From Muraenolepis orangiensis (taxonomy: Eukaryota; Chordata; Actinopteri; Gadiformes; Muraenolepididae), in contig CM051004.1 of assembly GCA_027704905.1 (NCBI GenBank), positions 14,832,497 through 14,896,496 on the forward strand: DNA of 64,000 nucleotides, read 5' to 3'. The notes beneath the pieces were generated by a model. It saw nothing but the letters and a program-made list of their open reading frames with translations, had not been told where the DNA came from and searched no databases. The translations under genes and the position numbers were made by a program. Positions within the stretch are counted from its first letter, which is position 1. Each line of letters starts with the position of its first letter. Below, piece by piece: positions 45,994 through 57,619 of the stretch.

Positions 45994-48900
45994 GAAACAG
46001 ACCTGTACATCAGGTAATCTGTTATTCCAACGTGAATTGAATAATCTATCAAACAAAAACATCTGCATTTCCTGCAGAAAATATGGTAAGTACTGTAGTG
46101 TACAAAGTCCTCATATACGGTCAGTAGTATGGTAAGTATGAGAAGAAGTATTAGCATGATGAATAGGAGTATTTGTTTCATAACTAGATGTATTAGCATG
46201 ATAAGTAGTAGCAGTATAAGTATGATAGGTATAAGTACTAGCATGATACGCAGTCAAAGTGTTATTTGTATGATAAATAGTAGAAGAAGTATGAGCATGA
46301 TATTTAGAAGCCATTAGCCGGAAATAACAGGTTTTTAGCTGGTAAAATGAATAAAAAACGATAAATTCAAAACCTGCCGGTCAAAATGTCCGGTAATAAT
46401 GCTCATACAAAACTTAGATAACGCCATGAAGTGACTGAATCAGCTGCCGCACCTCTCATTGAGGTCAAGCGCGCCCAACGAGATGCCGTGGCAGTGATGA
46501 CAGCGCTCCACGGCTATGGGGGTTTAACTATTGCGACAGCTTGCAAAGTGCTAATTTATGAGTTTAGCGAGCTATACCCTGACTGGGCTACACTGGCTAA
46601 AATTGTTCTGCCCGTGTTAAGCGTGCCAGCAGAGAGGGGCTTCTCCCTGCAGAATTGTGTGAAGACATCATTGCGGAGTCGTCTGGAGGAGGAGAGAGTG
46701 ACGCGGCTTATGCTTATTGCAAGCTGCAAAGACACCTTGGACACTATTTCAGCTCGGCAGCAGATGACTTTGCCGAAATGAAAATAAGGAGAAAGTAAAA
46801 AGTTACCTGGTAGCCTAAAGGGTAAATTTGATGCCATGTAGCCTTTTGTTAAAACGGGCTACAGATGTTACAGGTGTTTTGTTATAGCCTACATTTTAGC
46901 GGCTAATGAGGTTTTGCTCAATCGTTCCTGTTCGTTTTGCATAATCGTTTCTGTTGCTCATTAAATAGTCAAACTGATTTGAGGTCATTCTTATGTCAAC
47001 CTAGGTGTATATTATAGATGAGTTTGTAACATTGATTGTTCTTGAAACATGACCGGTAAGTTTCGAATTTGTCCGGTAAAAGAAAATCTTTCCGGCTAAT
47101 TTTTGACCGGCAACAAAAAGTCCTAGCAGAAACCCTGCTTAGAAATATGAGCGACGTAAGATGTTAAAAATCTGTTTTGATAAGTCATGAAGGTTGAAAT
47201 CTGATGACTGTTTCATGTTTGAACAAAGTAAACAATTTACAGAGTAGTAAAGTCTGAAAGGGTTGAAGTCTAAGCACCAATGGTCAGACTGCATAGCAGT
47301 CTGCCCATTGACTTCCATTACATCCAATAAAATAATTCAAAAGTTTCATAATTTTAAAGGAATATCATCCAATTGATTTAGAAAAGTAGCCTAAAAGCTA
47401 TTGATTCCAATACAAGCTGAACATGAAAAAAACATTTGAATGGATAGGTGCCAAAATACAGGAAGGATTATAAAGAGTTAAGCCTAAGAAGAACTCCCCT
47501 AATGAAGATCTAAGATATAACATGGCAGGAGTGTTCTCAGCCTCAGTTACATGTAAATCTCAACATATCTATTCACTGTATTCACATTGGTTATCTTGGT
47601 TATCCTTCATTATTCACCACGTCTAGGTGCCACTTACCAAGTTTGTTTCACATCTAATTAATTGCATTGTATAATCATCAATGTTTTTTTCATCAATTAA
47701 ATACTTGGTGGTGTCCTCCAAGTTGCAGGAGTATATACATACCAGCTGAAAAGGGTAGGAAGGCCTCTCTTTTTCTCGACAGGCCGTTCTGGTCCAGGAA
47801 GTGTTGAGGGTTGAAGGAGTGTGGTGTTTCCCACATAGACTCATCATGTAGAACAGAGTTCAGGGGGGCCATCACAGGGGTGCCCTGTGGGAGGAATAAG
47901 AGCAATAAGGTGATCAGATGGGACCTTTTCAAAATAAAGGTTGGTTGTACTGATAATTACTTTGAAAAGGCCTCCTACCTTGGGGATGGTGTACTTTCCA
48001 AGGGTGGTGTCTCTGGTAGTCATTCGGATCACATTGAGAGGTATTATGTTACCCATCCTTTGGGTCTCTTGTATGACAGCGTAAGTATATGGAGTGCTGT
48101 CTCTGTCATTCATGGAGGGTTGTCTGGATGAGCCAACTACGGAATCTAGTTCAGCCTGGACCTTCCCTGCATGATAACATTAAAGAGGATATCAATGACC
48201 CCATATGGATAAAAGTATCAATGCAAGTTTATTTATTCTTCAGTTCTAGGGTTTGAAATGGATTGGCTCTTAGAAAAACCCCAAAATGAACATGCAAAAT
48301 TATTATTAGAAAATTGACGAGAAACATAATGCTCAATGGTCTAAAATGAATGAATGCTGTAACATTCCCAATTACTTTGTATGTGAGGGTAGTAGGCCAT
48401 GTAGAGCAGTCCCCAGTGCAGAGTAGTGGTGGTGGTCTCAGTGCCAGCGAAAAATAGGTCCAGTGTAGAATTACACAGGTTCCCAAGGTCAAACGTTGAT
48501 TCAGAATCCTCATTCTACCAAGAATCCAGCATCAAAACAGACAACCACCAAAATAGTATTAATCTAGCATTAGATACACTGGTAAATAAATGTTTTTCCT
48601 CAAAAGTTTTGTTGGTTATTTTGGTATTTATTCGTCTAATGACAGAAAATGTCAACAGGAGTGTATTGGAAAGCCCTGGTCAGGAGTCAAGAGGAAAACC
48701 GCTAGGTGTTTAACTACAATATTGATAACTTACCTTGAGCATTTCTGTGAGGAAGCAGTCGATGTAGTCTCTGGGCGACGAGGGGTCATGATCCACTCTA
48801 TGCTCTTTGATCTGCTCTTCAATATAGGACATTATTTCACAAGTCAGAGTGAGCAGCCTCCTGTGAGGTCCGGGGAGATGCCTCACCAGCCATGGAAACA

Positions 48901-51900
48901 TGTTGTACAGCTACAGAGAACACAGAAGTTTACGAAGACACAATAAGTCTGTCATACAGTGGTGAAAAATTCATTACATTGGACCTGTATAAATAAAATA
49001 CTTACCAATGCCCCTACTCCTCCTTGTAAGATCAGCACTTCATTGAATGACTCTATGATAGATTCATGCTGCTTCTCAGTGTACTCAAAGCGTTTTCCAA
49101 ACACCAAACAGCAGATGATGTTGGATACCGCCCTGGTCACCGGCAATTTAGGATCAATAGCCGCTCCTAACAATATTTGACACATAGATAGGGGGGGGAG
49201 ATAATCGTGAAAGTTAGAATTTGACGACGCCCATTTGGGAAATGATTAACACTATTAATACAAGAAGTTTGACACAAAAACCAACTCTGTATCTTGAAAT
49301 AAACCCCCCACCACTTGAAAATGAAAAAAAGAACACAAAAATATGGCGTTTTCTGGCTTTTCCGCCATGTGTAGGCACTGACTAGTGTTTTTTTCTGCGA
49401 ATACTAGTGTGTATAAATTAATTAAATTAAATTCACTTCATTCAGAATACTTAGTTACTTAAATTACTTAGAAAGATGCCAGCCTCTCAAGACTTTGCTG
49501 GAATTTCTCATATTCCAGAGTGGTTCGGTCACTCCTCCTGCCCAGGTAGGACATGAGGGCATCTCCAAACTCCTGTGCAGTTTTCATCCTCCTCTTCCCA
49601 CTGGGCAGTGTCACCTGGATTCGGAACATGGGGTCAACTCTAGGCAGAAGCATGGTGCTCTCTCTGGCAAACTGGACCTCCATCTTCATCCTCTGCTGCT
49701 TAGCATTGTCGTCCAGAGTTTCATCCATGAGGAACTTCTCAACTTCTCCACTGTCTGTGAAGGGGCAACCACTAGATTTCAGTGTGTCCAGCATGTCCAG
49801 TCTTTTCCTTTCTTTTCTCTGAGCCATCTCCTGTTTCTGTTCTGCCCTGTTCTCAAACTTCTCCTTCATGTGTTTACTCCATTTGAGTTCGACCTCCCTT
49901 TTAGCTTCGGCTGCTGCCTTGAAGCCCTTGAAGGAGTGAGGCTGTCCAGCCCTCAGCTCCTGGCTCTTCTGCAAGGTGATTGACCTGCTGACTGCATTCA
50001 GTGTGCCCAGCTTCCTCAGTCTGTAGTCCACCTTGCCACATTGTCTTTCCATGCCAATGTTGTGCACAGGGGTTCCATCGATGTTACTCGCCTGATCGCT
50101 CACAGGGTAGTCTATTTTGAAGGCCTCCTCATCAATTCCATAGTCCCTCCTCTGTCTGGCCAGGACAGTCTGTAGGTGGGGCAGCATTAGGTTGGTCAGC
50201 TTCTTCACTTCCTCCAAGTGCTCTGCAGCTAGGTCAGACACAGAGTTCAGGACCTCCTCCTTGTAAGTCTTCTTTACGCCACTGAATAGATCATTAGATA
50301 CCCCAGCATATTCAGACTTTGTGAACATTGTGAAGTCGTCACTGATTGGCTGGCCCAAGCCTGTATGCAGTCCCTTGTAGAACTCCCTGAGCTGAGTATG
50401 TGTAACATCTTTCTCTATGGTCCTGGCATAGAAGGGCTCCACCAAGTGCACACCCAGGCAGGCAAACACCACGAGGGCCACTTTGAGGTAGGGAAGGTCC
50501 ATCAATTCTCTGACCAGGCAGGCTAGGCGGTTGTTGATGTGAGGATTCTGGCTCAGGAACTCTGCCAGATGGTCATAGTGGTATATTAGGACTGCTGCTG
50601 CCCTGGAGAGGCACCCAAACCTACTATCTTTGTAGGCAAACAGCACACTTGATACCTGCCTTTGCTCAAGGAAGTGGAGGAATTGCTTGTAGCGGTTCCA
50701 GGGCTTGTGAGCGAATTCAGGAGCCACCAACTTGAGGCACATGTCTAGTGCTTGTCCAGCCACACTGACATTCTTGCTGTCTACCTCCAGATCCACCATG
50801 AAACAATTCAGCACTTGCTCCATCTTCATATCTGCCTCCACCAGCCGCATAACATTATTCATGGCACTGCTGAATCCCAGTGTAGTGTGGGTGCCACAAA
50901 AGAGCTGTCCTGCTGGTGTTTCCAGGTTGTACATCTCTGCCAGCAGCATTGAAAACCCCTTGTTGTGCTCTGTACTATCTGTCATATGTGCATCTACAAG
51001 CTTATACACATCCTCAACACTGACTCCTCTGACCAACGCCAGTATCTCAAAGCCCATATCCACCTGCATTGCTATGTCCTGAGTTGTCTCTCCTTGGATT
51101 GGCAGGATAGGCAGAGGAAATGGGTTGTCTTGACCCACATGCAGCCCCTGCACCATGAACTGGCCTACACCTTTCTTTGTGGTACTGTCTGATGCGTGGG
51201 TAATCATCATACCCTTCTGCTTCTCCTCCTCAACCTTTTCCACAACTAGACACAGACTTTGGGCCTCAATTTGCTGCAGAGCTACCCTTATGGCCCTGTT
51301 AGTTGGCACTGTATCTATGTCAATGATCTTGTCGCATTCTTCTGCATGTTTCCAACTTCGTCCAAACATTGTGTTGCCAACCTCAATGACAGCTCAGCAG
51401 CTCCCCAGAGAAGGAATAGTCCATTAATCTGTATTTTCATTATTTTTTTCGATTTCGTTTTTTGGGCATGGTGGGGGTTTTATTTCATGCTAGGTACCCA
51501 CTTCTTATACAAAATATCTTTCAAATGACCCAATGCATCACCACAGAAATGGGCGTAATCAGTTTCCAAAATTATTATTTTTGACTCAATTATCTCCCCC
51601 CCCTAACATAGACTGTCTTTTAACCTGTACATTTTAACTGTAAATGACATTACCATGCACTTTACATTTACATTTACATTTACATTTAGGGCATTTGGCA
51701 GACGCTTTTATCCAAAGCGACTTACAAGGTGTACATTAGTTGCAACATTTGCTTTACTGCAACATTTGCACTCTGGTTAGATGCTAAATTATTGTCGCTG
51801 TACTTTACTTGTGCTGTGCAATGACAATAAATTTGAATGTAATCTAAAGTTGTAACATACACAGCTGGCAACCATTACAGCCTCTATAAGATAAAAACAC

Positions 51901-53546
51901 TCATCCAGTAGGCCTACCTTGCTGCTCAGCAAAGACCCCAACCAGGTACTGGCACTCCTGCAGGATGGATGGTTCCAGACTCTTTTTACCCAAACCAAAG
52001 TCTCTGAGTGTCTGCAGCGCAAATCTTCTCTGCTGCCTCCAGTGGTTACCATTTGACAAAATCAAACCTGTTGAAATCACTTAATAAATAACAATTTGCA
52101 GTCTGAAAGTTCAATGTTACCTTCTCTGCAACAAAAGTAAGCCCCTTTTAAAGATGTCACCCCTCCCACAAAGCTTAATAGTTATATAAGAAAACAATTC
52201 AAACATTAGGTAATACTTTAGATTGGCCTACAGCCCACAACTTACAGTGTAATTACTCAGGAGTAATGGTCATTTATTGTGCTTACGGTGTACCAGCTTG
52301 TATGCACTAATATACTTATATAGATCAGTGGATTAGCCATGCTTTATGTTCACATGTGCCTTCATGCACATAACTCGAAAGTATTTCGAACGGAATTAAT
52401 GAATGACACAAGATAGATCATTGCCTGATCATTGCCTAGCACGGGTCATGCTGTAGGCTGTAGGCTGTAGGCTACTCATTCACAAGGACACAATCACAAG
52501 GACTAGGACCGTTTTTATCAACAGGCAGTGGGCCTACTGCCTCAAAACTGCCAGGAGTGCTGCCACTATCATAACATTGTTATCCATATTACATAAAACT
52601 ATCATACACTATCATACTTTTGCTGGACCTTCTGGACTCATTACGGTTACTGAATAAATGCTTTTTGCACAATTCAACATATAAATATATCATCCATCAG
52701 TCTTCTTTTTATTGTGTACAGCATTGTTAAAGTTATAGTATAGTGTAGGTTTAAAGTTAATTCAAAGGGCTGTAGGTATTATTGAAGAGTGAGAATATCA
52801 GGGTTTTTTTATTTCATTACAATTTTAGGTGTTTTATGCTTGGTTGTGCAACACTTTTGTCCTTGCTTCAAAAGTGCATGCATGTAAGTTGCTGTGAAAG
52901 CCAGCTATGTTTTTGTTGCTGCAATACAGAAAGATACTTAAGATATACATCATTTGGGTATAAAATGCAACACAATACCTTTAGTTCCAATCACATCGGA
53001 TATAAATGGTAGTCTTGGGCGATCTTCATAGTCTTCCCCTTTCAGGACGAAGGCTTCTCTTATAAGCTTGTATCCGTTGATAACCACAACCCTTCCATCC
53101 ATGATTCGAAGACTAAAAATTGGTCCATATTTCTCAGCAAACTAAAAGAAAATGTATTAATGATGATTCAAGATTTAAGATGTTTTGATTGCAACAATTG
53201 CAAATTACAATGGAATGCTTACTCTCCCTTCCCATTTTCTTTAACAGTGGCAAAACGTACAGAAACAACATAGGGTCAGCCAATAGAGACCATGAATTGA
53301 AAGTTTAAAAAGATAGACTTTAACTGTTAGAAATAAGTGTGGTACCTGGGTAAAATTCAGATGTAGTTTGGAGGGCTCAACCCGGTGTAAGTCCCCAATA
53401 ATAGGAAGAGACCAGGGTCCCGGAGGGAAATTCCAGGGGGTTCTATGCTTTAAATAGTCAGCAAGGATCAAGAAAATAAAGATGAATATTAAAACACCAC
53501 TCGTGTCCATCCACTCCAGAGCTAATATTTCAGAAAACACAGCCAT
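45762..53546 (-). CDS. Cytochrome P450 family 2 (CYP2J-like), array copy 2
   Basis: Nine exons: 53346-53546, 52979-53141, 51918-52067, 49006-49166, 48734-48910, 48376-48514, 47979-48166, 47743-47884, 45762-45937. All have the same lengths as copy 1, so the encoded protein is also 498 residues. The membrane anchor, W-x3-R, AGTETT, ETQR and the haem loop FSAGKRVCPG are intact. Differences from copy 1 include Pro for Leu after the haem Cys, LFFAGTETT for LFIAGTETT, and LQGGVGAL for LESGLGSL at the end of exon 4. Intron 3 has been invaded by a DNA transposon (49189-51604) whose end lies 22 bp before exon 4. The exons themselves are untouched. Candidate AATAAA at 45516-45521. Whether splicing of exon 4 tolerates the insertion is unknown. 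Confidence 0.93.
45945..45992. repeat. (CA)n tract at the CYP2 copy 2 exon 9 acceptor
   Basis: (GT)n in transcript sense, directly before CCTCGTAG and exon 9. Confidence 0.97.
46080..47137 (+). mobile_element. hAT relic in intron 8 of CYP2 copy 2
   Basis: Orthologous to 33690-34732. Here the transposase tail is open over 46431-46781 and includes YPDWATLAKIVLPVLSVPAE and RGFSLQNCVKTSLRSRLEEE, the hATC dimerisation region. The right terminus matches copy 1 and ends at 47137. Confidence 0.72.
49189..51604 (-). mobile_element. DNA transposon of unrecognised superfamily, intact
   Basis: A 2416-bp element in intron 3 of CYP2 copy 2. Terminal inverted repeats of 17 bp (TAGGGGGGGGAGATAAT) are perfect; a 10-bp motif ACGCCCATTT recurs in inverted orientation near both ends (about 49227 and 51550). 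ACATAGA stands on both sides (49182-49188 and 51605-51611). The uninserted site GACACATAGACTG is present in copy 1 (about 36769) and copy 3 (about 63040), which fixes the boundaries and a 7-bp target duplication. It carries one long minus-strand gene (49468-51369). Both TIRs, the duplication and the open frame are intact, so it looks young. Confidence 0.9.
49468..51369 (-). CDS. Putative RNase H-like transposase, 633 residues, unnamed family
   Basis: One uninterrupted frame filling most of the transposon. N-terminal half: THASDSTTKKGVGQF (Asp61), KLVDAHMTDSTEHNKGF (Asp126/Asp131) and QLFCGTHTTLGFSSAM (Cys158, His161). This is a spacing like the first two acidic residues and the CxxH element of RNase H-fold transposases. 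Middle: RLACLVRELMDLPYLKVAL and PFYARTIEKDVTHTQLREFY. C-terminal half: MERQCGKVDYRLRKLGTL, a charged probably coiled-coil stretch about 500-560, then LPRVDPMFRIQVTLPSGKRR. The third acidic residue cannot be assigned by eye. No zinc finger, THAP or helix-turn-helix was recognised; a short MPKKRNRKK peptide with a nuclear-signal look begins upstream at 51469 but ends in TAA. Similar uncharacterised proteins probably exist elsewhere, but I know no named family. The transposase role is inferred from position within TIRs. Confidence 0.7.
   Translation of the reverse strand: MFGRSWKHAEECDKIIDIDTVPTNRAIRVALQQIEAQSLCLVVEKVEEEKQKGMMITHASDSTTKKGVGQFMVQGLHVGQDNPFPLPILPIQGETTQDIAMQVDMGFEILALVRGVSVEDVYKLVDAHMTDSTEHNKGFSMLLAEMYNLETPAGQLFCGTHTTLGFSSAMNNVMRLVEADMKMEQVLNCFMVDLEVDSKNVSVAGQALDMCLKLVAPEFAHKPWNRYKQFLHFLEQRQVSSVLFAYKDSRFGCLSRAAAVLIYHYDHLAEFLSQNPHINNRLACLVRELMDLPYLKVALVVFACLGVHLVEPFYARTIEKDVTHTQLREFYKGLHTGLGQPISDDFTMFTKSEYAGVSNDLFSGVKKTYKEEVLNSVSDLAAEHLEEVKKLTNLMLPHLQTVLARQRRDYGIDEEAFKIDYPVSDQASNIDGTPVHNIGMERQCGKVDYRLRKLGTLNAVSRSITLQKSQELRAGQPHSFKGFKAAAEAKREVELKWSKHMKEKFENRAEQKQEMAQRKERKRLDMLDTLKSSGCPFTDSGEVEKFLMDETLDDNAKQQRMKMEVQFARESTMLLPRVDPMFRIQVTLPSGKRRMKTAQEFGDALMSYLGRRSDRTTLEYEKFQQSLERLASF
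51607..51850 (+). mobile_element. LINE 3' tail in intron 3 of CYP2 copy 2, interrupted
   Basis: Same tail as at 36772-36920 but split by the L2-type fragment at 51663-51752. Confidence 0.6.
51663..51752 (-). mobile_element. L2-type 3' tail or SINE fragment, copy 2 only
   Basis: On the minus strand it reads CTTGTAAGTCGCTTTGGATA, AAAGCGTCTGCCAAATGCCC and then TAAATG repeats. CTTTAC flanks both sides, while copies 1 and 3 have the uninterrupted CACTTTACTGCAACATTTG, so it inserted after the duplication. Confidence 0.8.
52506..52625 (+). mobile_element. Rex1-like LINE 3' fragment in intron 2 of CYP2 copy 2
   Basis: Counterpart of 37577-37700. Confidence 0.6.
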
Positions 53547-53734
53547 TTGTTATTTTCAGTGTCTGGTTGTATCGTTGTATCAAGAATGGAAGCCTTTGCT
53601 GACAGAAGATATTTGAGACCTGCATCCGGAACAAAGTCTATATGTGTTGACCAGGTGCACAAATAAGGCCACATGTCAATACTGCCGTAATAAAATGTTA
53701 TTACATTTGATGAAGAGATATGAATCATTCAGCA

Positions 53735-53742
53735 TTTTTATA
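53735..53742 (-). promoter_or_regulatory. Candidate TATA element of CYP2 copy 2
   Basis: TATAAAAA on the minus strand, about 190 bp upstream of the start codon at 53546. Same position as in copy 1. Consensus-based only. Confidence 0.35.
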
Positions 53743-53877
53743 CACTATTCTATAAGTCTTTATTTTTATTTTTTATTTTTATTGTCTGAATGCATGATGT
53801 TTTTGCAATTAGGCAAATCTGAAGCAAATTGTTGCACATTGTATTGCTTTCACCTGTGTGCAGATTTGTTTTTATAG

Positions 53878-53878
<1 letters not shown>

Positions 53879-53937
<59 letters not shown>
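53879..53937. repeat. (CA)n tract upstream of CYP2 copy 2
   Basis: About 59 bp. Copy 1 has a slightly shorter tract with an ACCC interruption at its left edge. Confidence 0.97.
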
Positions 53938-53939
<2 letters not shown>

Positions 53940-54945
53940 CTGTAAATCTAACAAACCCTTTATAAATGTTCTTAGTTGTGGCAGTGTTGCTTACACCACA
54001 CCTATGTCAGCCTGGTATGTTCTATGGTGTTTAATATTAAAAGTTAGCAAACTCACTAGAGTGTTAGGGTCAGGTGTTGACTTGCACTTTGTCTAAGTGG
54101 CATACTGAAAAGTTCAAATGAACCAGAAGGCAATGCATTTATTTACTGTAAACAAGTTAACCACTTGAATGGGCTACTTGCACAAACACGTTCTACTTAA
54201 TACAACTAAATGCTGCTCGACTGTTTCCAACGGCGACATTCTTCACCCGGTGTTTACAAGAGCTCCCAAAGTTGAACATCACCGATGTTCACCGGATTTG
54301 TAGGACGACCAAAAACCCAACAAGCAAGTTGGATAAAGGTTGTAAATTGTATGCGGCGTCATACATACACAACTAGGAAGGTAAGAAAACAATTAACTGA
54401 CTAACGCTAATGACGGTGTAACGCTAACAACACTTATGTTATTTTATTCAGTGTCCAATGAAGACAGACTGTCAGGGTAGGTCGTGAGGGCCTTGTGCTA
54501 CAGGACAATGAGGAAGAGTGAGACACCACACAGTTTAAGTGTAGGCAGGAAGCTGTGTAACGTTGTTCATCCTCGTTGAGTGGTGCTCAGTTCAGTGGAG
54601 CATTATAGCTAAGTTTATTCCTAAAGACTCACCAACTTGAATGTTTGCCTGTCTCCCTGTACATTGGTCAGATCATTTGATCAAGTTAATAAGGATAAGG
54701 TGGAAACGTGTTTGGGTGATCAGAAACATATTTACATAAGTTAACACTGCTAATATACACCATCTAAGGCATAATAGTCATCAAGGAAGGTTATTCAAGT
54801 TTGTTTGAGTAGGGAGAGAATTGAAAGCTAAGGATTTAGGAGGGTAGGCATCGTCTAGGAGCATGGTTCAGTAACAATAACTGTTCTACTCATAATAACC
54901 TACTTGCTTTCTTCCATGAAGCAGAGGGTATATTTATTCTTCTTA

Positions 54946-55930
54946 GATTATGCTCCGTGATGCAACGTCATCGTCAAGTTTGCTGACGACACGACAGTGA
55001 TGGGCCTGATCGCCGGCGACGACGAGACAGCCTACAGGGAGGAGGTCGGATCGCTGGAGCAGTGGTGCCAGGAGAACAGCCTCGCCCTCAACGTCAAGAA
55101 GACCAAGGAGCTGATCGTGGACTTCAGGAGGCAGAGGGGAGAGCACAGCCCTATCTCCATCGACGGCGTTGCAGTAGAGAGGGTCAGCAGCTTCAAGTTC
55201 CTCGGCGTGCACATCTCCGAGGACCTCACATGGTCCACGCACACCACACACGTGGTGAAAAGGGCCCAACAACGCCTGTATTTTCTCAGGCGTCTGAAGA
55301 AATTCAGCATGGGCCCCCGCATCCTGAGAACATTCTACAACGGCACCATCGAGAGTGTTCTGACAGGGTGTATCACCGCCTGGTACGGGAACTGCACGGC
55401 ACTCGAGCGCAGAGCGCTTCAAAGGGTGGTTCGGACGGCCCAGTATATCGTTGGAGGTGAGCTCCCCTCCCTCCTGGACATTTACAACCAGCGGTGCGTG
55501 GCCAAGGCCAAAAGAATTATAAAAGACATTGCCCACCCCAGCCACGAACTTTACTCACTATTACCGTCAGGCAGGCGATACCGCAGTATCAAGTGTCGTA
55601 CAAATAGGCTTAGAGATAGCTTCCACAGTCAGGCCATCAGGCTGCTGAACAAGGGCGTATAACATATAACAATGTATATTTTATTACATTGATTTATATA
55701 TATATATTGCTCTTTTCTGTGCTGATTTTTGCATTTTATAAATTGCATTTTTTATTTTTATTTTATATTCTTTATTCTATTTTTTATTCTATTTTTTATC
55801 TATTTTTATTTTATCTTATTTTATAACTGCTGTCTGTCGTCGGGTATTGCACACAATAATTTCACATCACTGCTTTATACTAAACTGTAAACTGTGAAGT
55901 GACAATAAACTTGACTTGACTTGACTTGAC
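54946..55930 (+). mobile_element. Rex1-like LINE, 5'-truncated, reading frame open
   Basis: Plus-strand frame at 54997-55662 is open for 221 residues: ENSLALNVKKTKELIVDFRR, VERVSSFKFLGVHISEDLTW, ITAWYGNCTALERRALQRVV and LLPSGRRYRSIKCRTNRLRD. This is the C-terminal part of the reverse transcriptase; the frame just upstream reads KFADDTTVM, so truncation lies at about the catalytic box. The 3' end is a TTGAC repeat (55905-55933). Lacks disabling mutations but also lacks the 5' two thirds, so immobile. Younger than the copy at 22600-24008. Confidence 0.88.
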
Positions 55931-55939
55931 TTGATTCAT

Positions 55940-57480
55940 CGCCAGTGGTGTTGAGGCACAGCCAATGCTCCTGTGTGGCAGGCACTGTTTTGTGCAATCA
56001 CATAGTGGCTTTGCTGTTCCAAACAAGTGCTCAAGATCAATTACAGAAAAAGCTGACCATTTATTTTTCTCCACATACATGCCAAGATACCTGTCTTTGA
56101 GAAATGAACATGAGCGGTTCTTCAATGAAAGATTGGAATGATAAAATATTTTATTATCATGTATTTTTAGCCAATATGTTACAATAGTTCAATATGATAT
56201 ATGTACAATATGTTACAATGTTCATTTTTACAAATCTATACAAATGACTTTACATTCAACAGTTTGCTTACATTGATAATGTTTGTGTACATAAGATTTA
56301 CAGAATGTTTAACAAAATGATCTGCCACTGGAATAAACAAAATTCACTAAATCGAATTACAAAAACCTGGTTTTGAACCAATGCTTTACTTAACCCATGC
56401 CTTAACTAATGCCTGCTTTTGGTAGTTTAACAACAGGCATGCCACTGTAAACGTCTGCCAATAAGCCCTTTCATGGTGCAGTGAGATTTGTAGGTGGAGT
56501 ACATCTCACTTTGCAGGAGTGGTGAGGATGGTGTCTGACACTTGAGCTCAGTGCAGTCCAAGATGACCTGGGTGTCTGGGAAATCTCAGAATTCCTCAGG
56601 GAGGTAAGCTTGCACTTCTGCAGGTGTGAGCCAGATGCATTGAGAGCCCAGTGCAGTGGCTAGAAAACGTGTCCATGTTGCAATAATGCAGCTCACTGTG
56701 GACTGATGTATGTTGAGTCGATGCGCCGGGTCCCTGTCCTTCAAACCAACCGACAGGAAGACGTGGAAAATAAAGAACTCGTCAATTGGCTGGAGCAGCT
56801 GTCTCTGGAAGGTTAAAAAAAAGGTTACTGCTTTAAGTTATAAACTAGTAAGGCTGTGCTCTTGTTTGGCAAAATGTTATATAATGGTTATGTGTACCAT
56901 ACCATGGGGAAAAACTGAGTTGCTGTAGTGCACTGGTGTATTTAAAGGGGGCTGAGTCCTTTAGTGTAGCCTTCTGTAAAGGCAATGGCATCCCACCCCT
57001 GGCTCTGTTACTACAAAGCAGCTCAGACCATAACCTACCGTTGATGGACGTGCTCTGGAGGCTCTTGGCTCTGGAGACCTGAACCATTTTGTAAATTGAA
57101 GGCTCAATCAAACCCCAAAACGCCATCAGGTGGTCATAGCTTGGAAATCTATTTACAAAAAGACACATACATCATGTCAGTCATTAATTAACAAAGTAAA
57201 TACAATCATACACGATCACCAAAATAATGTTAGCTGTAACAACTAAGCCAATGTCTCATCTCATATGCATGACACAGGCTGCAACGGTCACGCAGTAGGC
57301 ACATTAACTTTTTTTTATTAAGACTTACAATAGGATTCTTTATAGTTTAACTGATGTTTACTTTGGTCGATGTCAAACAGTTAGCTGAATAGCACAACGT
57401 TACCTGGTATAGAATTGGATGTCCGCGTTGGGTTCTTCTCAGGTCGGGATGGGTTGGAAAGCCATGGAAACTCTAAACAC
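55940..57480 (-). pseudogene. THAP plus Harbinger-like (DDE_Tnp_4) transposase relic
   Basis: Minus strand. An N-terminal fragment at about 57405-57480 reads MAFPTHPDLRR, like the THAP F-x-FP-x-D-P-x-LR motif. Next, 56990-57168 gives RFPSYDHLMAFWGLIEPSIY. Then 56440-56810 gives AHRLNIHQSTVSCIIATWTR, FPDTQVILDCTELKCQTPSS and MYSTYKSHCTMKGLIG, where the D of ILDCTE is the first catalytic Asp. A later piece with KDRYLGMYVEKNKW is at 55950-56110. This combination is known from ISL2EU/Harbinger-related transposons. Broken by stops; ends not defined. Confidence 0.6.
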
Positions 57481-57619
57481 CATTACATTTCGATGATGCC
57501 GAACAAAGAGGAACACAACAATGTTTGGAGTATTTCTTCTCCTGTTTTTGAAAACGCATTTTCTTATGGGAATTCATGCCAAAATAGTACCTCAGGAGCT
57601 GTAGCTAGCTAATTTGAAG

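Noticed and set aside
45762..53546. CYP2 copy 2 as a pseudogene because of the intronic transposon
   Set aside because: All nine exons, splice sites and catalytic motifs are intact; the insertion is confined to intron 3.
54997..55662. 221-codon open frame as a host gene
   Set aside because: It is the C-terminal reverse transcriptase part of a 5'-truncated Rex1-like LINE ending in a TTGAC repeat.
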